From Peptostreptococcus porci (GTDB lineage Bacteria > Bacillota > Clostridia > Peptostreptococcales > Peptostreptococcaceae): a stretch of DNA of 64,000 bases. Both the position numbers and the translations under genes were made by a program. Below, in pieces: positions 63,836 to 64,000 of this stretch. How positions within the stretch are numbered: position 1 is the first letter of the stretch; every line of letters starts with the position of its first letter. The DNA lies in NCBI RefSeq assembly GCF_009695815.1, contig NZ_VUNE01000004.1, forward strand, positions 62,001 to 126,000, read 5' to 3'. The notes beneath the pieces were generated by a model. The model was not told the origin of the DNA. It searched no databases and saw nothing but the letters and a program-made list of their open reading frames with translations.

Positions 63836-64000
63836 TTATTTAAAAAGTACCTTAGCTATTTCACCCTGTACCTCATCTTTTATATAGTTAAGTTGAGTGT
63901 CAAAAGTATAATTCTTTTCTATTCCACCTGTCACTTCGATAAAACCAGATTCTGTAAATCTATCTTCCAGCACCTTAACATTTGGAAATGCACTCTTTAC
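63836..64000 (-). CDS. atpE: V-type ATP synthase subunit E (N-terminus outside window)
   Basis: Only the last 54 codons are in the window. The end LEDRFTESGFIEVTGGIEKN ... IKDEVQGEIAKVLF matches the C-terminal domain of the peripheral-stalk subunit E. Subunits K and I are expected beyond the right edge. Confidence 0.85.
   Translation of the reverse strand, partial: VKSAFPNVKVLEDRFTESGFIEVTGGIEKNYTFDTQLNYIKDEVQGEIAKVLFK

Overview
The window is AT-rich chromosomal DNA from a low-GC Gram-positive anaerobe, most likely a peptide-fermenting member of the Clostridia close to the Peptostreptococcaceae. The reasons are the A/V-type ATP synthase operon, cell-wall-binding-repeat-2 (CWB2) surface proteins as in Clostridioides difficile, Firmicute L10 and T-box leader RNAs, AGGAGG-type ribosome binding sites with frequent TTG/GTG starts, and a set of proline peptidases beside a peptide transporter. 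No exact species can be named from sequence alone. Most genes lie on the minus strand; the ones on the plus strand are few and isolated.

Layout from left to right. 1-4.1 kb: two paralogous FtsX-type ABC permeases (the first cut by the window edge), divergent from an unrecognised 375-aa protein (4.3-5.4 kb) with overlapping promoters. 5.5-8.4 kb: a DUF2974 alpha/beta-hydrolase, a double-rhodanese lipoprotein and a GNAT acetyltransferase. 8.5-15.8 kb: rpoC and rpoB. 16.5-20.9 kb: a complete Mn/Zn uptake operon in the order troA-B-C-D-R, with a metal-regulated promoter. 21.3-23.6 kb: a DUF2628 membrane protein and a plasmid-type parM-parR segregation cassette with centromere-like repeats. 23.7-28.4 kb: a four-gene envelope acyl-modification operon (SGNH, DUF4358, MBOAT, DHHW). 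28.6-29.6 kb: a lactonase-type beta-propeller. 29.7-33.2 kb: rpmG-secE-nusG-rplK-rplA-[L10 leader]-rplJ-rplL.

33.4-37.6 kb: a small membrane protein, an HD protein, and two secreted surface proteins, one anchored by CWB2 repeats. 38-43.8 kb: proline-specific peptidases (Xaa-Pro aminopeptidase, proline iminopeptidase, M24 Xaa-Pro dipeptidase) and a POT peptide transporter. 44.3-51.9 kb: a methionine operon under a T-box (metY, metA, MetH activation domain, metH, homocysteine methyltransferase-MTHFR fusion). 52.2-55.5 kb: a small membrane protein, then a sirtuin (SirTM)-zinc macrodomain pair with an Rrf2 regulator and a NAD(P)-binding protein. 55.8-58.5 kb: an SH3b protein divergent from an OmpR-type two-component system. 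58.7-64 kb: V-type ATPase genes E(partial)-C-F-A-B-D.

The most unusual points are: the usual rplJL-rpoBC cluster is interrupted by about 14 kb that carries the metal transporter, parMR and the envelope operon; a chromosomal actin-type partition cassette sits in that interruption; the SirTM-macrodomain pair is linked to a redox-type regulator instead of the usual lipoylation partners; and pip and pepQ carry near-identical inverted promoter elements.
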